A DNA stretch of 64,000 nt from Cichorium intybus (taxonomy: Eukaryota; Streptophyta; Magnoliopsida; Asterales; Asteraceae). The DNA lies in contig CM042014.1 in NCBI GenBank assembly GCA_023525715.1, positions 22,858,404 to 22,922,403 of the forward strand, read 5' to 3'. This document shows, in pieces, positions 38,185 through 50,600 of the stretch (position 1 is the first letter of the stretch; each line of letters starts with the position of its first letter). The position numbers were made by a program, and so were the translations under genes. The notes beneath the pieces were generated by a model. The model made no database searches and had not been told where the DNA came from. It saw nothing but the letters and a program-made list of their open reading frames with translations.

Positions 38185-41090
38185 GTCTCCCACTTGGATA
38201 AGTCTATGACTATAATTACCAATTTAACCTCTAATTAATCAGCAAACTGTAGCTTCCTAGAAACTGCTGCCGAACTCTGACCAAGTCAGTTCTGTCCATA
38301 GATAAGTGATCAGATGATCCTCCGTCCAACAAGATATTTTCAGACATGAGACATGGATTGAGATCAATCTGTGTCTGACACTGTTTCCCGATTTCCGATT
38401 TTGCTTATGACTATCAGACTTTCAATTGAACGCATCAATTCAGTCCTGGCTGGCCAGCACTTCAGTCAACTTCAAAATCATCGAGTGGCCAACAGATATC
38501 TGTTTTCCCGTCTGGGTCAAGGGACGAATAAGCTTCGACTAATATGTTATATCTTTTAGCCGACAAATCACTCACAACAGCACGTTTTATAACACCGAGT
38601 TACCGATGCGTTTTCGTACTATCAATGAACAACCGCCTTACAAATTATAACTCATATCTCTCCACTTTAAGACCATAAGATATTATCGTCTCAACATTGC
38701 TCGTGATATAATCCATGAAGCAATCCATTGAGCACGGGTTTATCCAATACTCAAATCTCCATTTCCAAGTACTCATGAACGTTGCAGCAATCTTATTGCT
38801 ATGTCTAACTACTTAGACAATCTACAAACCAATTCATGACAGTCTTCCTTCATACTTACTCCCTAAGAGTATGAACGACTGTGGATATTTGAATAATCCA
38901 ATTATTCAGGAAGTAAAACATGCAAAAACGAAACATAAAATCTGACTGGAAGCTACTCCTGCTTATTACCAAGTCTCCACGAGGTAATCACCAAGTCGGA
39001 TTTATCATAACTATTATCGGTTTCTTATTCTCTTTTAAACTTTCAATTCAAGCCTTTTATATCTATGTCTATGACCTTTTTACTCTTTCTATGTATCCAA
39101 GTGTCTAACACTTATACACTTTATTGCAGATGATCCTATCGGATACTCTTCCGATGATATCTCAATTTGTCATTCTGTCATTCTCTCTCACAACTCCATT
39201 CTGGTGATGTGTACCGTGACTGCCCATGGTTCTCGGGTCTTTAGTCTACATGACTACACCCTAAGACAATTTCGAGGTGTCATAATGTGCCGGTGAACCA
39301 CACGCGCTCCATCAGAAACCAACGAAATTCTTTAACCATGAAGTCCTATAGCACCACGTTCTGGTGTAAACAATTTCCGATTTGAAAACCCTTTCAAATC
39401 AATCACCCTAATCATTTCCCAATGATTTCTCATGTCTGTTCAAATAATCCATTCAGTATTCTCAGCCAGGCAATATCCTGAATCCAACTTACAATGCTCT
39501 AAGCATTAAGTCATCAGGATATGTTCATAACACTTCTGATTTGTCTAAGAGGCTCGAGGAACCTGATGTAATCTCATTCCAAGCCCTTTCGGAATCCTGA
39601 GATTACCAATAATCCTTGTATCATGATTTCCGGACACCATTTCCTTTCGGGGACTTTTTCTTATGCATCTTGAATCCCATAAAGATCATATTCTCAACGG
39701 CTAAGTCAATACTGTCAGTCTCATCTATCTGATAGATGTCTATGAACTACGTGAGTATGCTGCACCTCTTTTGTTTCTTTCATGCTAATTCATTACACTT
39801 TGCAATGACAGGAAACTCCATTCCTGGGGTTATGCATCTTGAATCTCATCAAGATCATATTGGCAGAATTCTGATCTATCTAATAGATGTTCACAACCAC
39901 CTGAGTATGTTGTATCTCTTAAAGTCTTTTATAGCGAATCGTTTCTTAACACCAAGTCATTACACTTTGTAATGATAAGAGACGTTTCCTAGAACCAGTA
40001 TGTAACCCACATACAATGATAGAAGATAACAACGATACTCCCACTGGCTTTGACACCGTTATATGACTCTTTCAGACTATTCACAAAATCCAGAACTTAT
40101 GGCACATTTTGCGAAACCGAAATCCAAACCTTTCCGACATATTAAAGGAAATCTTTCAGGCTATTCACAAAATCCAAACCTTTTGGCCTATTTTGAGAAT
40201 CCGAATATCCTTTCTTGCGAGATGCCCATGGGACGAATCCCGGGGCCATGTACCTTTTGTAATGGCATGCTCTATGTGAGTTCATATTAGTGTGCCAGTA
40301 AACCACACACGCTCCACTAACGACTCACACTATGCCACGCAGAATCCTCTCGGATTACATCTTCTATTGAGAGTGCTTCTCTCAGAATCAATTGCTTGAC
40401 TCCAAGTGATGACTCATTCAACCAGATGTTCTGTAAGTACATTTTTATGTTCCCTTCTTTTGATGATTCAATTACTCCCACTGGTTCCTAGACCAGTTGT
40501 AAAGATCAATCAAACTGTCACATAGAATGTGTCTCGCGGTAAGGTTCTCTTATTTGGCAGCAACCGGGCTCACCAATGCTTCCAGTAGTCAGATTACTTA
40601 TCCGTACCATCTTTAGTGTTTTACCACTACCCGGTATATCACCCAAATCATAACTCCTTATGACAGTGACAATAACTACTGGTCAAGCGAAGAGAGGGTA
40701 TGTCAGGTTTAACAGGAATCTAATTCCTGGTCAAGTCCCAGTGGTGACTAAAGGTTCTTTCACTTGGCTAATCCCTGAACTCATTCAGAATTATTTTTAC
40801 TCCCACTGTTTCCTTAGAACTTGAGTTCTTTCTAAAAGTACTCTTCTTTCAAAGGATAACCGGAGTGGCCAATGAAACGACATTGCTGATTAGTTTCAGG
40901 CTTGTCATGAGATTCAGACGAATGCTACATGACCCTGGACTTTCTATGTATTAGTGGGACGATCCCAGCTTTACATTTCAGACAGTGTCAACATAACCTA
41001 CTTAGTCTAAGATGTGGTCGGAATATGGCTTGTGCGGTCTGACTGGTTGAATATTCAATTCATTGAAATATTAGTCGGAAATGTATCCAG
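38185..41090 (-). other. Interior of the Copia-like element, 3' part
   Basis: No domain recognised on either strand. Holds three internal copies of ACTCCCACTG (about 40036, 40474, 40799), which read as polypurine-tract-like CAGTGGGAGT on the element strand. It also holds two copies of a GCC(G/A)GT(G/A)AACCACAC(G/A)CGCTCC motif (39290, 40292). The short ORFs are not recognised. Confidence 0.5.
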
Positions 41091-41095
41091 TGTAT

Positions 41096-42201
41096 TGACA
41101 ACGCCTAGTGATATCAAGCATTTTAGGCGTTGTTGAGCCCTGTTCTTGGTAAAATTATATCAAATATGCATGGGTATTCTCACTTTTCGTGTCAGGACTT
41201 GTCTGGAGAAAAAGAGTAAAAACAGGGACTAAAGATGTACAAAAGGAAAAAGTATGGAAAGAATGCAAAATCAAGAGAAACACGTATGCGCGCCGCGGAA
41301 TTGTCTTCTGCGCGACGCGGGAGTAAGGCGGTGGAATACATTTTGAATGACGAAAAAACGGGGAACGGATAAGTACGCGCGCCGCGGATTTACATTCTGC
41401 GCGGCGCGGTCACGAGAAATTTGCAACTATAAATAGAGGCATTTCCAGCCGAAAACCCTAGCAAAGACCGGGTGTAAACATCGACCTAGAAGCTCTTTGA
41501 CTCGAGGATTCCATTTCAGAAGCCATCATTTGGTATTTTCATGTTTTAGATTTTATTTCATTTTTAGTTAAACGTTTGTAAGCTTTGAGTTGAATCTTTG
41601 GGTGTGACAACCATTGATCTTCAGCTTAGGGTTCTGATTTTGAAACATTTGATCACTGGTTTGATGTTTGGATATTGGTTTGAGTAAATAGAATCATTCG
41701 GTTAATGTTAATATTGGTTTTTCGGTATTTCGGATGTTTGTTGGTGTTTCGATTATTTGATTGTGATTGGATTGTGTTTTGTGACTTGGTTGGGACTGTT
41801 TCCCTTTGCTGAAAACAGTAACTAACTTGGTTAAGTTTTAGCATTTAATCTTGGCTATTAATTGCTCAAGTAGAACTTTAGTTATTAGCTAGTTTATGCG
41901 TTGCTTGGTTTTTGCTAGTTTGAATGCCTTCAATTGCTTCTGATTCAGAGATGTACTTCTGAGTTCAGAAAGTAACTAGGTCATTTGGACATAGCTAAGC
42001 TTGGCTTGTGAGTTTGAATATTGTTTCGAGATAGGAAGATAGAAATTAGTTCCTCCGACTATAGCTGTGACACTATCAGTTGGCAATCTCTCATCTAGGC
42101 TAACCACGTAGCTCCTGTGGATCGACCCTGACTCCACTATACTAGTGAATGTTAGGTTATTTCTTATTTTTGACCGCATGACGACCTCTGCGTGCACGTC
42201 A
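41096..42201 (+). repeat. 5' LTR of the Athila-like element
   Basis: 1106 bp, TGACAACGCC to GTGCACGTCA. Contains a near-palindromic start (AACGCCTA...TAGGCGTT), two CpG-rich inverted repeats at about 41288-41322 and 41373-41410, and a CTATAAATAGAGG TATA box at 41427-41439. Confidence 0.93.
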
Positions 42202-42240
42202 AATTTTGGCGCCGTTGCCGGGGAGCTGTGCGCTTAGGTT
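42202..42240 (+). promoter_or_regulatory. Primer-binding site of the Athila-like element
   Basis: TGGCGCCGTTGCCGGGG starts shortly after the 5' LTR. It is complementary to a tRNA 3' end (Asp type in published Athila elements). Confidence 0.8.
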
Positions 42241-42319
42241 AGGTGAGTAGTAGGAACTCGTTTCTTATTTTTATGTTTGATTTTTGTTTGCTGATTTTTG
42301 GTATGTGTACATCCTTATA

Positions 42320-43585
42320 ATGGGTGATTACATGTACCCGGATCAGTATTATGAAGATTATGAAAATCCGGCCGACACCTATTACGAGGATGATTGCTAC
42401 AATGGATCACCCAATGACGATGGATGGCGGACCGAGGAGTCATCTCAGCCTGAGAATTCTGTAACTTTGGCCCAACTTTGGGTATTCATGTATAACAACT
42501 ACCATGAACAGAAGGACCAGGCTGAAGCTCTTGAAAAAGTGCAAGCTTCTTTAGATAGGTTAGAGGAAAGTTGGAAATGTTCACCACCTTCGCCAGAACC
42601 GGAGGTGAGTGATTTTTATACCAATGATAATGTGTGTGAACTTGCATCACCTGAATATGTGATGGAAGGGCATGCACTGTGGGAAAATCAAGAGACCACT
42701 GAGATGGTCGAAAATGTTGTTGAGGAAGAGGTTGTAGGTGACAATGCTACCTCTGACTCAACAGCTTTTGATATGTTTGATGTTTTTGAAAATGTTAATA
42801 ATGTTGATCTGGTGATGTGTGAACCCATACTATCACCAGACGATTTGATTGATAAGGATGTTGTGGAGGGGACTGTAAGTGACAGTACAGATCCCAGCCC
42901 AACAATTCCCGAAATTGTTGAAATTGTTGATGTTTTTGAGGAAGGGGGTGTAGATGACAACACTACCCCCGAATCTATGATTTTTGAGAAAGTTGAAAGC
43001 AAGGATCTGATGATGGGTGACTTTGTACCACCATCAGATCAAACTAGTCGCTCACTCTTGGTTCCGATCCACCTGTTGGACGACAATCAAGAAGTTGATG
43101 CTGACGAGTTAATTTTTGAAAATAATAAAAAACATGATTTTATCACCACTCATGATCCATTCATGAATGGAAAATTAGATGTGATCAATACCATCGATGA
43201 GGACATATGGAAGCATCCCGATATGTTGCCTTCCGATCCCACTCGATTGGAAAATTTTTATTGGTACTGCAAACCAAAATTGCAACCTGAAGATAGCATG
43301 CGAGACATTGGCAAAATGAGATCTATCAAACAACTACTGGGAGCGGCACTGGGCGCGCTTCACGTCAAGCCAGTGATTTTGAAGAGGTGTAGAAGAAAGG
43401 ACCGAGCTTGGAGGTTCAAAGCTACCTCTAAGCATTCACGGGAGTTAATCAGAAAGCAGCAACTGGGTAGCAACAGGAGAACCAACAAGCCATTCGACCC
43501 AGGAAAGTTTGAGGGGCAGTGGGTCAGCGAAAGGACGGTGGAAGTAGAAATGCAGCAGAAACAAATGGCATATGATCCACCATAG
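42320..43585 (+). CDS. Acidic ORF of unknown function in the Athila-like element
   Basis: 421 residues from the ATG that opens MGDYMYPDQYYEDYENPADT; an in-frame ATG at 42284 would add 12 hydrophobic residues and is less likely. It occupies the place of gag-pol, right after the primer-binding site. The N-terminal third is Tyr/Asp/Glu-rich with a possible short coiled coil (QAEALEKVQASLDRLEESW). The middle is very acidic and repetitive (DNATSDSTAF, DVVEGTVSDSTD, EEGGVDDNTTPE, each near a DVFE- or EKVE-like motif). The C-terminal 100 residues are basic (LKRCRRKDRAWRFKATSKHS). No zinc knuckle, protease or polymerase motif is seen. An intact frame of this length in a recent element suggests constraint or recent origin. 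I do not recognise a family. Confidence 0.7.
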   Translation: MGDYMYPDQYYEDYENPADTYYEDDCYNGSPNDDGWRTEESSQPENSVTLAQLWVFMYNNYHEQKDQAEALEKVQASLDRLEESWKCSPPSPEPEVSDFYTNDNVCELASPEYVMEGHALWENQETTEMVENVVEEEVVGDNATSDSTAFDMFDVFENVNNVDLVMCEPILSPDDLIDKDVVEGTVSDSTDPSPTIPEIVEIVDVFEEGGVDDNTTPESMIFEKVESKDLMMGDFVPPSDQTSRSLLVPIHLLDDNQEVDADELIFENNKKHDFITTHDPFMNGKLDVINTIDEDIWKHPDMLPSDPTRLENFYWYCKPKLQPEDSMRDIGKMRSIKQLLGAALGALHVKPVILKRCRRKDRAWRFKATSKHSRELIRKQQLGSNRRTNKPFDPGKFEGQWVSERTVEVEMQQKQMAYDPP

Positions 43586-44350
43586 CTGTAGTCGGAACAG
43601 AACGTCTGGCTGAAGACGTTAAACTTAGCGCTTGTTGGGAGGCAACCCATCGTGTCATAGGTAGGTTTTATAATTCTTTAGGATTAATTTAGAAAATACA
43701 TCAATCTTTTGCAGGTATTAATGGTCTGAAGCAAGTGTGGGGTCGTGTGAAAAGTTTTGAAATCTTCAAGACCGCCCCGCGGATTTTTGAATTGCGCGAC
43801 ACGGGTTCGAAACTCAACCCGATGCGCAGGGGTTGATTTGGCGACACGCGCGTCGCGGAAACGAGAAATGCGCGCCGCGGGAAACGATCAGACGGTTTTT
43901 GCCCTTATACGGTGAGCCGCGGCTCACAACTCAATCACACGACTCGGAGCTCTGGTGATCAAAAATTTCTTGCATTTTTTCTTGCTTATTGTGTTTCTAC
44001 TACCAAGGTACGCTCTTTTAACTATCTATCAGCTGTTTAAACTAGTTATTAGGTAGTTAATTTTAGGGTTTTATTCCAAAAAGTTCAAAAACTTAGAATC
44101 ACTAATGCTAGCCCATCGGGTGTTTGTATTGCCAAATGGACACCCTAGATGAGCTAGTCAGCACTTAGGCTACCTTGTGGTATGATTAAAATGAGATATA
44201 GCAGGTTAAAATGGGGATTTGATCCCGGGTTTTCAAAACAGGCGTACGCCGCGCCGCGCCATTGCTCTTGGGCCGCGCCGCGGTGCGGTGGGGAAGAAAA
44301 GGGACTGATTTTGCATTTTTTTTGTTTTGTGGCTATATTTTCTTTTGCAG
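43586..44350 (+). other. Spacer with the Athila-typical conserved segment
   Basis: GCGCTTGTTGGGAGGCAACC at about 43629 resembles the segment that follows pol in Athila-type elements. CpG-rich motifs (CGCGCGTCGCGG near 43850, CCGCGCCGCGCC near 44250) occur on both sides of it. A possible splice acceptor TTTTGCAG sits immediately before the next ATG. Confidence 0.6.
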
Positions 44351-45519
44351 ATGATGTTTAGGTTGGACCATGCTTTCCTTCAGTTCCCTGCAGAGCTTGA
44401 CAGTTCAGTGGAGTACATTTCGCGGCGGGATGCATTGATTCGTCGCCGAGTCCTTGAGGCGACAGTTATTGACCAGGATATCCTGAGGGATGCAGGGCTT
44501 TGGGATGCGATCGAGCCGTTTCTGCACCGCACCTGGACCCACGAGGAGGCATCATTCACGTGCCGTGGCTGGGACCGGATTATGGCCACGGACGAGGACG
44601 TGGTTTACACAGAGTTGCTACTGGAGTTTATCTCCACCGTCCAGTTCGCACCACGGGCGGGGGATCCACGCTCCAGACTGGTGCATTTTCGTTTGGGAGG
44701 TGTGCACAGGGAGTGCAACCTCCGGGAGTTTGGGAGGCGCACAGGTATCTATACTGAGCAGGACTTCCAGCATCGCTATTTCACCCGATTCTTCGGGTCG
44801 TGCATTCAGGGGGAGCCGGAGCGCCCTCCCAACATGGAAGTTTGGACACCGCTGTCCAACGTCATGTATGAGGCTGGGACCTCGAGGGAGAGCCACCTAC
44901 GCGATCCACTTCACCGCCTCATGCACCGGATCGTCTCCACCTCCATCATGCATCGGGAGGGGGGCGAGAAGGTGTCGGGCGACGATATGACATATTTGTG
45001 GATCCTCCTCGATCCGTCCTGATTCCTCCATCTTCCCTACGCCCTTGCGATTGCCCTCTCCACCCACGCGACTGGCGCCTCCTCCAGCAGCCCACTAGCC
45101 AGGGGGTACTTCATCACCCGCCTGGCCCGCTCTTATGGCATTCTCACTGCCCCCGTGTCAGCTTCCTTGACCGCTCTGCCTCCATCGCGCACTACAGCAC
45201 GCACGTTGGAGAGGATGCGGCTCATTGAGCAGCAGCGCCCGGGGCAGTACATCCGGGTACCGACCGAGCTTCCTCAGGCACCTCAGCCTGCATTCGCCCA
45301 GCCCGGCAGGAGACGCCGGAGACCAGAGCCGCCAGCACCAGAGCCTGCACAGCACAGCCGCAGCCACAACTGGATGACCTACCAGCCCTCCGCCGGCTGG
45401 AGGCCAGAGTCATGCGGATCGAGGACCAGCTCTCGAGGACACAGGACCAGCTCGAGTGGATCGGGGAGGTTCTTCTTCAGATTGCATCTGGGCAGGGTCA
45501 GCGCCCCCGACCATTCTAA
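44351..45519 (+). pseudogene. ATHILA ORF-1-like frame, interrupted by a nonsense codon and a frameshift
   Basis: From ATG at 44351 the frame is open for 223 residues to TGA at 45020-45022 and then continues in the same frame with homology-like sequence (LPYALAIALST, YFITRLARSYGIL). LEFISTV, the FRLGG motif and LREFGRRTGIYTEQ resemble the plant ATHILA ORF-1/putative transposon protein family. Near 45350 the coding sense moves to another frame, where a leucine-rich probable coiled coil (LRRLEARVMRIEDQL) ends at TAA 45517-45519. Composition is markedly GC-rich compared with the rest of the element. Role of the family is unknown to me; its position is that of an envelope-like ORF. Confidence 0.65.
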
Positions 45520-46588
45520 GCCCGGTCCCACGATCACGAGGCTGGACCCTCCAGGCCGCCTGGCAGCGATTGATGTACTTTTATTTTTCTTTCTTTTCTT
45601 TTCTTTTTTGGGATATATGTATAAACTTATGACACATCTATCTGTATATTATTATTTTCTGTCATGTATGTTTTAAATTGTTTGTTAAGTGATGCATGAT
45701 ATACCAAAAATTGAGAAGGAGTTGTCTCAGACAAGTGTGGGGTCACCGTGCCCCTTCCACTTGTCTTGACCACCGGCGTGTCTTACTGCAGCGCTACAAC
45801 TCCAGCATATGAATCAGGGATCCGATTGTACGCATTATACCTGTGATATTGAGCACCAAGCAGTCTACCGTCTAAAAAGGGGTAACCCTTTCTCCCTTGT
45901 TTTGAATTAATTTTTGTACAACGGGGACGTTGTACGGTTTTAAGTGTGGGGTGTGGACGGTCGAAAGAGAATTTTTGAAATCTTTTGCAGAAATGATCAA
46001 TTTTTCAATTTTTAGCAACTTTTTCAAAAATTTTAATGAATTGCAATTTTGAAATGAATGGTTTGTGATTGTGATAGCACCAGTATTTTTCAAGAAATAC
46101 TATTTAGTTGTGATCATGCTATTAGTTAGTCAAATAAGTTGAGTTTTACGAGTTTAGAAGATTGAGCTGTTTTAGGATTGGAATTTAGGAAGGAAAAGTC
46201 AATCTGTGGCCTTTGTTGTTCGAGCCGGTAGGTCTAAAATGGGTGGACCTTACGCACCTTACCACCTAAGATCGTCTGGTCTGGGATGGTATTTCTGAAA
46301 GCTCGCTACACGGACAACATCGAAAGTCATGGACAATTCCTTAATGGCCTTTAGAATCTGAACGAGTAAGTACACTGCATTGTGGACAGAAAGTTTGTAA
46401 TCAAGGGTTCTTTAGAAAGCCATGAATTCCAAAGAACAACTCAATTATGTTTTCACGAACTATTCCACTCTAACTCGGGGGACAATAAACTTTGAAACTA
46501 AACACAGTCAAAAATTGTTCGATTCTCTATTATAATTTGTTAAAAACTCTCTTGCTTGGGGACAAGCAAGGCACAAGTGTGGGGTGTT
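45520..46588 (+). other. 3' non-coding region and polypurine tract of the Athila-like element
   Basis: No protein recognised. Short AAGTGTGGGG-type purine tracts recur (about 45734, 45940 and 46573). The last, directly before the LTR, is the working candidate for plus-strand priming. Confidence 0.6.
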
Positions 46589-47690
46589 TGACAACGCCTA
46601 GTGATATCAAGCATTTTAGGCGTTGTTGAGCCCTGTTCTTGGTAAAATTATATCAAATATGCATGGGTATTCTCACTTTTCGTGTCAGGACTTGTCTGGA
46701 GAAAAAGAGTAAAAACAGGGACTAAAGATGTACAAAAGGAAAAAGTATGGAAAGAATGCAAAATCAAGAGAAACACGTACGCGCGCCGCGGAATTTTCTT
46801 CTGCGCGACGCGGGAGTAAGGCGGTGGAATACATTTTGAATGACGAAAAAACGGGGAACGGATAAGTACGTGCGCCGCGGATTTACATTCTGCGCGGCGC
46901 GGTCACGGGAAATTTGCAACTATAAATAGAGGCATTTCCAGCCGAAAACCCTGGCAAAGACCGGGTGTAAACATCGACCTAGAAGCTCTTTGACTCGAGG
47001 ATTCCATTTCAGAAGCCATCATTTGGTATTTTCATGTTTTAGATTTTATTTCATTTTTAGTTAAACGTTTGTAAGCTTTGAGTTGAATCTTTGGGTGTGA
47101 CAACCATTGATCTTCAGCTTAGGGTTCTGATTTTGAAACATTTGATCACTGGTTTGATGTTTGGATATTGGTTTGAGTAAATAGAATCATTCGGTTAATG
47201 TTAATATTGGTTTTTCGGTATTTCGGATGTTTGTTGGTGTTTCGATTATTTGATTGTGATTGGATTGTGTTTTGTGACTTGGTTGGGACTGTTTCCCTTT
47301 GCTGAAAACAGTAACTTGGTTAAGTTTTAGCATTTAATCTTGGCTATTAATTGCTCAAGTAGAACTTTAGTTATTAGCTAGTTTATGCGTTGCTTGGTTT
47401 TTGCTAGTTTGAATGCCTTCAATTGCTTCTGATTCAGAGATGTACTTCTGAGTTCAGAAAGTAACTAGGTCATTTGGACATAGCTAAGCTTGGCTTGTGA
47501 GTTTGAATATTGTTTCGAGATAGGAAGATAGAAATTAGTTCCTCCGACTATAGCTGTGACACTATCAGTTGGCAATCTCTCATCTAGGCTAACCACGTAG
47601 CTCCTGTGGATCGACCCTGACTCCACTATACTAGTGAATGTTAGGTTATTTCTTATTTTTGACCGCATGACGACCTCTGCGTGCACGTCA
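46589..47690 (+). repeat. 3' LTR of the Athila-like element
   Basis: 1102 bp, nearly identical to the 5' LTR. It lacks a 4-bp duplication present there near 41820. Confidence 0.93.
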
Positions 47691-47695
47691 TGTAT

Positions 47696-50600
47696 CTTAT
47701 ACACCGAGGATCAAAACTATTTCGATCAATGCTCCATCATCTTCCCTAAGACACATTATTACCATTAATGTTCTTGAAAGAGGATAAGCTGTGAAACATT
47801 TTCTCAGTCTATGTTGTTACTCAGGTTCTGTTGATCTTATACTTCCTTTGAAATCCTTGAACACTTCAAGGTTCCAATCAATCGCTTATTCCGATAAACG
47901 AAGCCATATTTGTCAAACTATTTGGCAAATATTTCGAAGCATAACTAATCGTGTTCTGTTCGAAGATTCGAGCGATACATAGTAACTTATGTGTCTGTTG
48001 CTCAAAATCTTAACACCTTTACATCTCCATGTAAATTTATGACTTTGTTAATATTGTTCAAGACATGCAATCATCACCTGACTCCAAGTCAACTGATTCC
48101 AAAATCCTATCCATTGGATCTTTGGGCGATTCCTTTCTTGCCACAATTAATTTTATTAAGCATTCAATTCATCATGTGACTCTAAGTCAAATGATTCCAA
48201 AGTCCTGTCCAACTGGACCTTTGGTTGAAGTGATTCTCATAAAATTCACTTTAACAATCATAAAGAACACAATTTATAAATCCAATCCCATTGGATTTAT
48301 CAACATTCAAGTTATTACCATTTATGCCATTAACACATTCACACAACATTTCGAGGACAATTAAAACAATCATGTTTCAAAAATATTTCATTAAACCAGA
48401 ATTATCCTCAGAACAATGTACTATGCGAATCCATGTCGTATGTATCTATAAACTAATAACAAGAACAAGTATCTAGCTTAACTCAAAAACCGCACGAGCT
48501 CCAGATCCAATCCGAATATGCTCCTGTGCGACACCATCCCGCATCCTCCAGAGTTCGTGCATACAGAGCAAATGTGTGAAACACATCCTGTATCAAGGAA
48601 ATGAGGATCAGGTGTTCTGAATTCTAAGATATTTATGAGTTTGCCAAACGGTTTGGCTTTGGAGCATTTTTCCAATCTTTCCGTGACTGTGTCCCACCTT
48701 ATGGATTCCTAGTTTGAAACATCGAACAATCGGTCCAAACGATCTGGATCATTTCTTGATGCACCTTAATACTGGACTCAATCCTGAAGCAGCTGAATTA
48801 ATGGAACTATGCTTCTCCATGAACGATTCATACAGAGTCGACATTGAATGCACTTCCACGATTGTCTTATCCGGTTACCCTTTCTGTTCATCTGGATGAT
48901 CAGATCAGCGAGTTGAGCTAATGCTTAACTCCCGATCACAAAGGGAAACCAGTTTTATACTGTTCGCCTATGTATCCCTCAATCTCGGGAACACGCAAAC
49001 TGGTGCTACTTCCTTCTAGCTTGCAACTTCAAGCTCTTTGAAGATCCTAGTTCGTTCCCTTTATTCAACCAGTTCACGGAACCTTTCCTGAACTAGCTGT
49101 GCTAACTTATCAGACCCCAGGAATTCTAAATCCCTGCGGAACTCGGGGTTAATGATCAATAGCATAAGGCAACGAACTTCCTTGGACTCAATAGTCAATG
49201 AGTCATGCTCATCACAAGCTGCTGTGTGATGCTATGTTTGGGAGCAGACACTCAGTCGGATATGGTTCGCCAGCAAAACTAAGAACTATTCTCTAATTGC
49301 AAAACCATATCACATAGTTCAGGCCAGTCAGCCTTACCATACTAAACAGGTGCTTTCTGAAGCTTTCAGAAATGGGTGAAGAAGGAGAAGGAGGAGAATG
49401 ACACTTTCTTCAGACATATATAAAATTTGAATTTATTCGTTTAATTAATCCTTTTAAATAATTACCCAATATATATTATTTAACAAGGCTAGGATCCAAA
49501 ACACCCCAACTATGCTGTGAAGAGGGATGCCATAGTCACAACACAGTGGTCATTAAGGTAGATAACATTTATCAATTTCAGTCTTATGAAATTCCTAGAT
49601 CTGTGAGATTCATTGAACTGTTCAATGGCATGTTTAATCTCGGATATGCCCCACCGTTTGTGACTGGGATGCCGAGGATCACAAACCGGGTGTGAATAAC
49701 CATGCAAATTAGCTTGGTACTCTCGAGGTCCATTATCATCTCAAATTGATGTGCCGGTTAACCACACACGCTCCATCAACAATGATAACACCCGAGAAAC
49801 CCATTGCCACTCTTTATGAACCCACATTGGTGTGCCGGTAACCCACACACGCTCCACCAACGTTTCATAAAGTGCAATGTGCAATTTCATGGGTTAGCAT
49901 CAAATTCACATTTTTCTAAAGTAACTAGATTGGGAATTCTTGTACGGGTTCTAGTACTTTGATCATTATACTTTTAATGATTAAGCGGTCCTATCAAAAC
50001 TGTTCGGCTAACGACCCTCCACTGATCAGGCGAGCGGTGGGTGAGAGTGAACACCCATTAGACCGCCATTTTATAGGCAGTCTCCTTATACCCACTTTAT
50101 AGACCAGCTTCGTGAATGAGGCCTACTAATGATTTGACTAACCAATTTATCTTATACATATAGTATTAACTTTTAATAATATATATAAGATGTATTTTAA
50201 ACCTTTTAAAATATTCCTGGTTTATCTTTTAATTTCCTGAAATTTAACTATTAAATTTCAAATTAAATTAAACCTTTAAATTCGATTTAATTTGTCTTTT
50301 AATTAAACTATTAATTAAATTAATTAAATCTAGATATTTTAAACCTTTTAAAATATTTAGGATTTATCCTTTAATTTTCGAAATTTAACCATTAAATTAA
50401 AATTAAATTAAATCCCTTGAATTATCTTTTAATTAAACAATTAATTAAATTAATTCAAATGTAGATAGGTTTTTCCAAATTAATCAAATCAATTAAAACC
50501 TATCTTAAACCCTAATAATCGAATTCAAACAAAACTGGGTTTAAGGTTATCCATTTAATTAACCAATTAAAGTTACCAAAAATAGAAAACCTCCTAAAAC

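Larger units (their letters stand above)
41096..47690 (+). mobile_element. Athila-like non-autonomous LTR retrotransposon, 6.6 kb, complete
   Basis: LTRs 41096-42201 and 46589-47690 are flanked by TGTAT (41091-41095, 47691-47695). The primer-binding site TGGCGCCGTTGCCGGGG starts six bases after the LTR, the type used by Athila-lineage elements. The polypurine tract before the second LTR (GGGGACAAGCAAGG, CACAAGTGTGGGG) is also Athila-like. The LTRs differ by about five substitutions and one 4-bp indel. No protease, reverse transcriptase, RNase H or integrase is present. Instead there is one acidic ORF, the lineage-typical GCGCTTGTTGGGAGGCAACC segment, and an ORF-1-like frame. It must rely on proteins from another element. 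Confidence 0.9.

Noticed and set aside
42284..43585. The 421-residue acidic ORF as a host gene
   Set aside because: It starts right behind a primer-binding site inside a complete LTR pair with target duplications, so it belongs to the retrotransposon.
44490..44990. Overlapping ORFs in other frames of the GC-rich ORF-1-like region
   Set aside because: High GC content opens several frames; only the frame at 44351 carries family-like motifs.
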